From contig NZ_SNZR01000011.1 in assembly GCF_004363955.1 (NCBI RefSeq), positions 744,001 to 808,000 on the forward strand: a stretch of 64,000 nt of DNA, read 5' to 3'. Below the pieces are notes generated by a model that saw only the letters and a program-made list of their open reading frames with translations, did not search any database and had not been told where the DNA came from. Origin of the DNA: Enterovirga rhinocerotis (lineage in GTDB: Bacteria; Pseudomonadota; Alphaproteobacteria; Rhizobiales; Beijerinckiaceae). Shown piece after piece: positions 63,781 through 64,000 of this stretch. A program made the position numbers and the translations under genes. The first letter of the stretch is position 1. The number at the start of each line of letters is the position of its first letter.

Positions 63781-64000
63781 GTGCCGGCAGATGCCTCGAC
63801 ACCGTCCCGCCGCCGCTGGGGCCTTTATCTCCCGGTGGTGCTTCTCGGCCTGCTGGTCGTCGCCTGGAGCGGGGGCTGGTTCTTCGTGCGGGAGCGCGTG
63901 AAGAGCGGTCTCGACGAATGGATCGGCAAGGAGGCGACGGCGGGGCGACGCTGGACCTGCGCCGATCGCAGCATCACAGGCTATCCCTTCCGGATCGAGA
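63781..64000 (+). CDS. DUF2125 domain protein (N-terminal part only)
   Basis: The first 73 codons lie in the window. GTG 63781 has AGGA seven bases upstream. A short basic tail is followed by one membrane helix or signal anchor (about 15-37) and a periplasmic start with RRWTCADRSITGYPFRIE, the N-terminal signature of DUF2125 proteins of alphaproteobacteria. The function of the family is unknown. The gene runs off the right edge. Confidence 0.75.
   Translation, partial: MPADASTPSRRRWGLYLPVVLLGLLVVAWSGGWFFVRERVKSGLDEWIGKEATAGRRWTCADRSITGYPFRIE

Overview
The window is GC-rich chromosomal DNA of an alphaproteobacterium, most likely a member of the Hyphomicrobiales (Rhizobiales) near Bosea, Methylobacterium or Chelatococcus. 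This placement is inferred from gene order and protein style: the rpsB-to-lpxB run uses lpxI rather than lpxH, ribosomal protein S2 carries a long C-terminal extension, aroK-aroB-corC and metX-metW are adjacent, and NdvA, ErpA and an EcfG-type promoter are present. I see no rRNA, tRNA, CRISPR array, insertion sequence, phage or plasmid gene. No stretch over 300 bases lacks a gene. The high GC content produces very long antisense open frames, which I treated as shadows.

Region 1 (1-6334): the start of a chorismate mutase gene, then metX-metW (methionine), xerD (chromosome dimer resolution), aroK-aroB (shikimate pathway), a CorC-like CBS protein and a tiny membrane protein. Region 2 (6433-13113): an orphan amino-acid-type binding protein, the cyclic glucan exporter NdvA, a kinase-like phosphotransferase paired with an acyl-CoA dehydrogenase, and a MoxR AAA+ ATPase without its usual VWA partner. 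Region 3 (13177-18528): small exported proteins, one behind a canonical general-stress (EcfG) promoter, the tatABC operon, CreA and cysS.

Region 4 (18690-33615) is the translation and envelope block rpsB-tsf-pyrH-frr-uppS-cdsA-dxr-rseP-bamA-lpxD-fabZ-lpxA-lpxI-lpxB. Many genes abut or overlap by 1-8 bases. It joins translation factors to isoprenoid, phospholipid, lipid A and outer-membrane protein assembly.

Region 5 (33653-49836) is more mixed: a one-TM peptide, a penicillin-acylase family hydrolase without signal peptide, a repeat-rich exported protein, an unknown 386-residue protein, ppdK, a GSH-type isomerase bracketed by two different inverted repeat elements, a biotin-dependent carboxyltransferase, an alpha/beta hydrolase divergent from an EamA exporter, dgt divergent from erpA, a large unknown periplasmic protein and exoD. 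Region 6 (50084-64000): a two-component system translationally coupled to glnE, a PAS sensor kinase, pepN, a small exported protein, a MocR regulator divergent from a flavin-binding oxidase-like gene with candidate operators between them, a ChaC-type cyclotransferase, and the start of a DUF2125 protein.

I found no single spectacular new system. The best leads are the covarying inverted repeat pair at 40884-40956, the EcfG promoter in front of a Thr-rich exported protein, the two-gene ACAD10/11-like module, the MocR operator, the S2 extension and the unknown proteins at 36911-38071 and 47268-49088.
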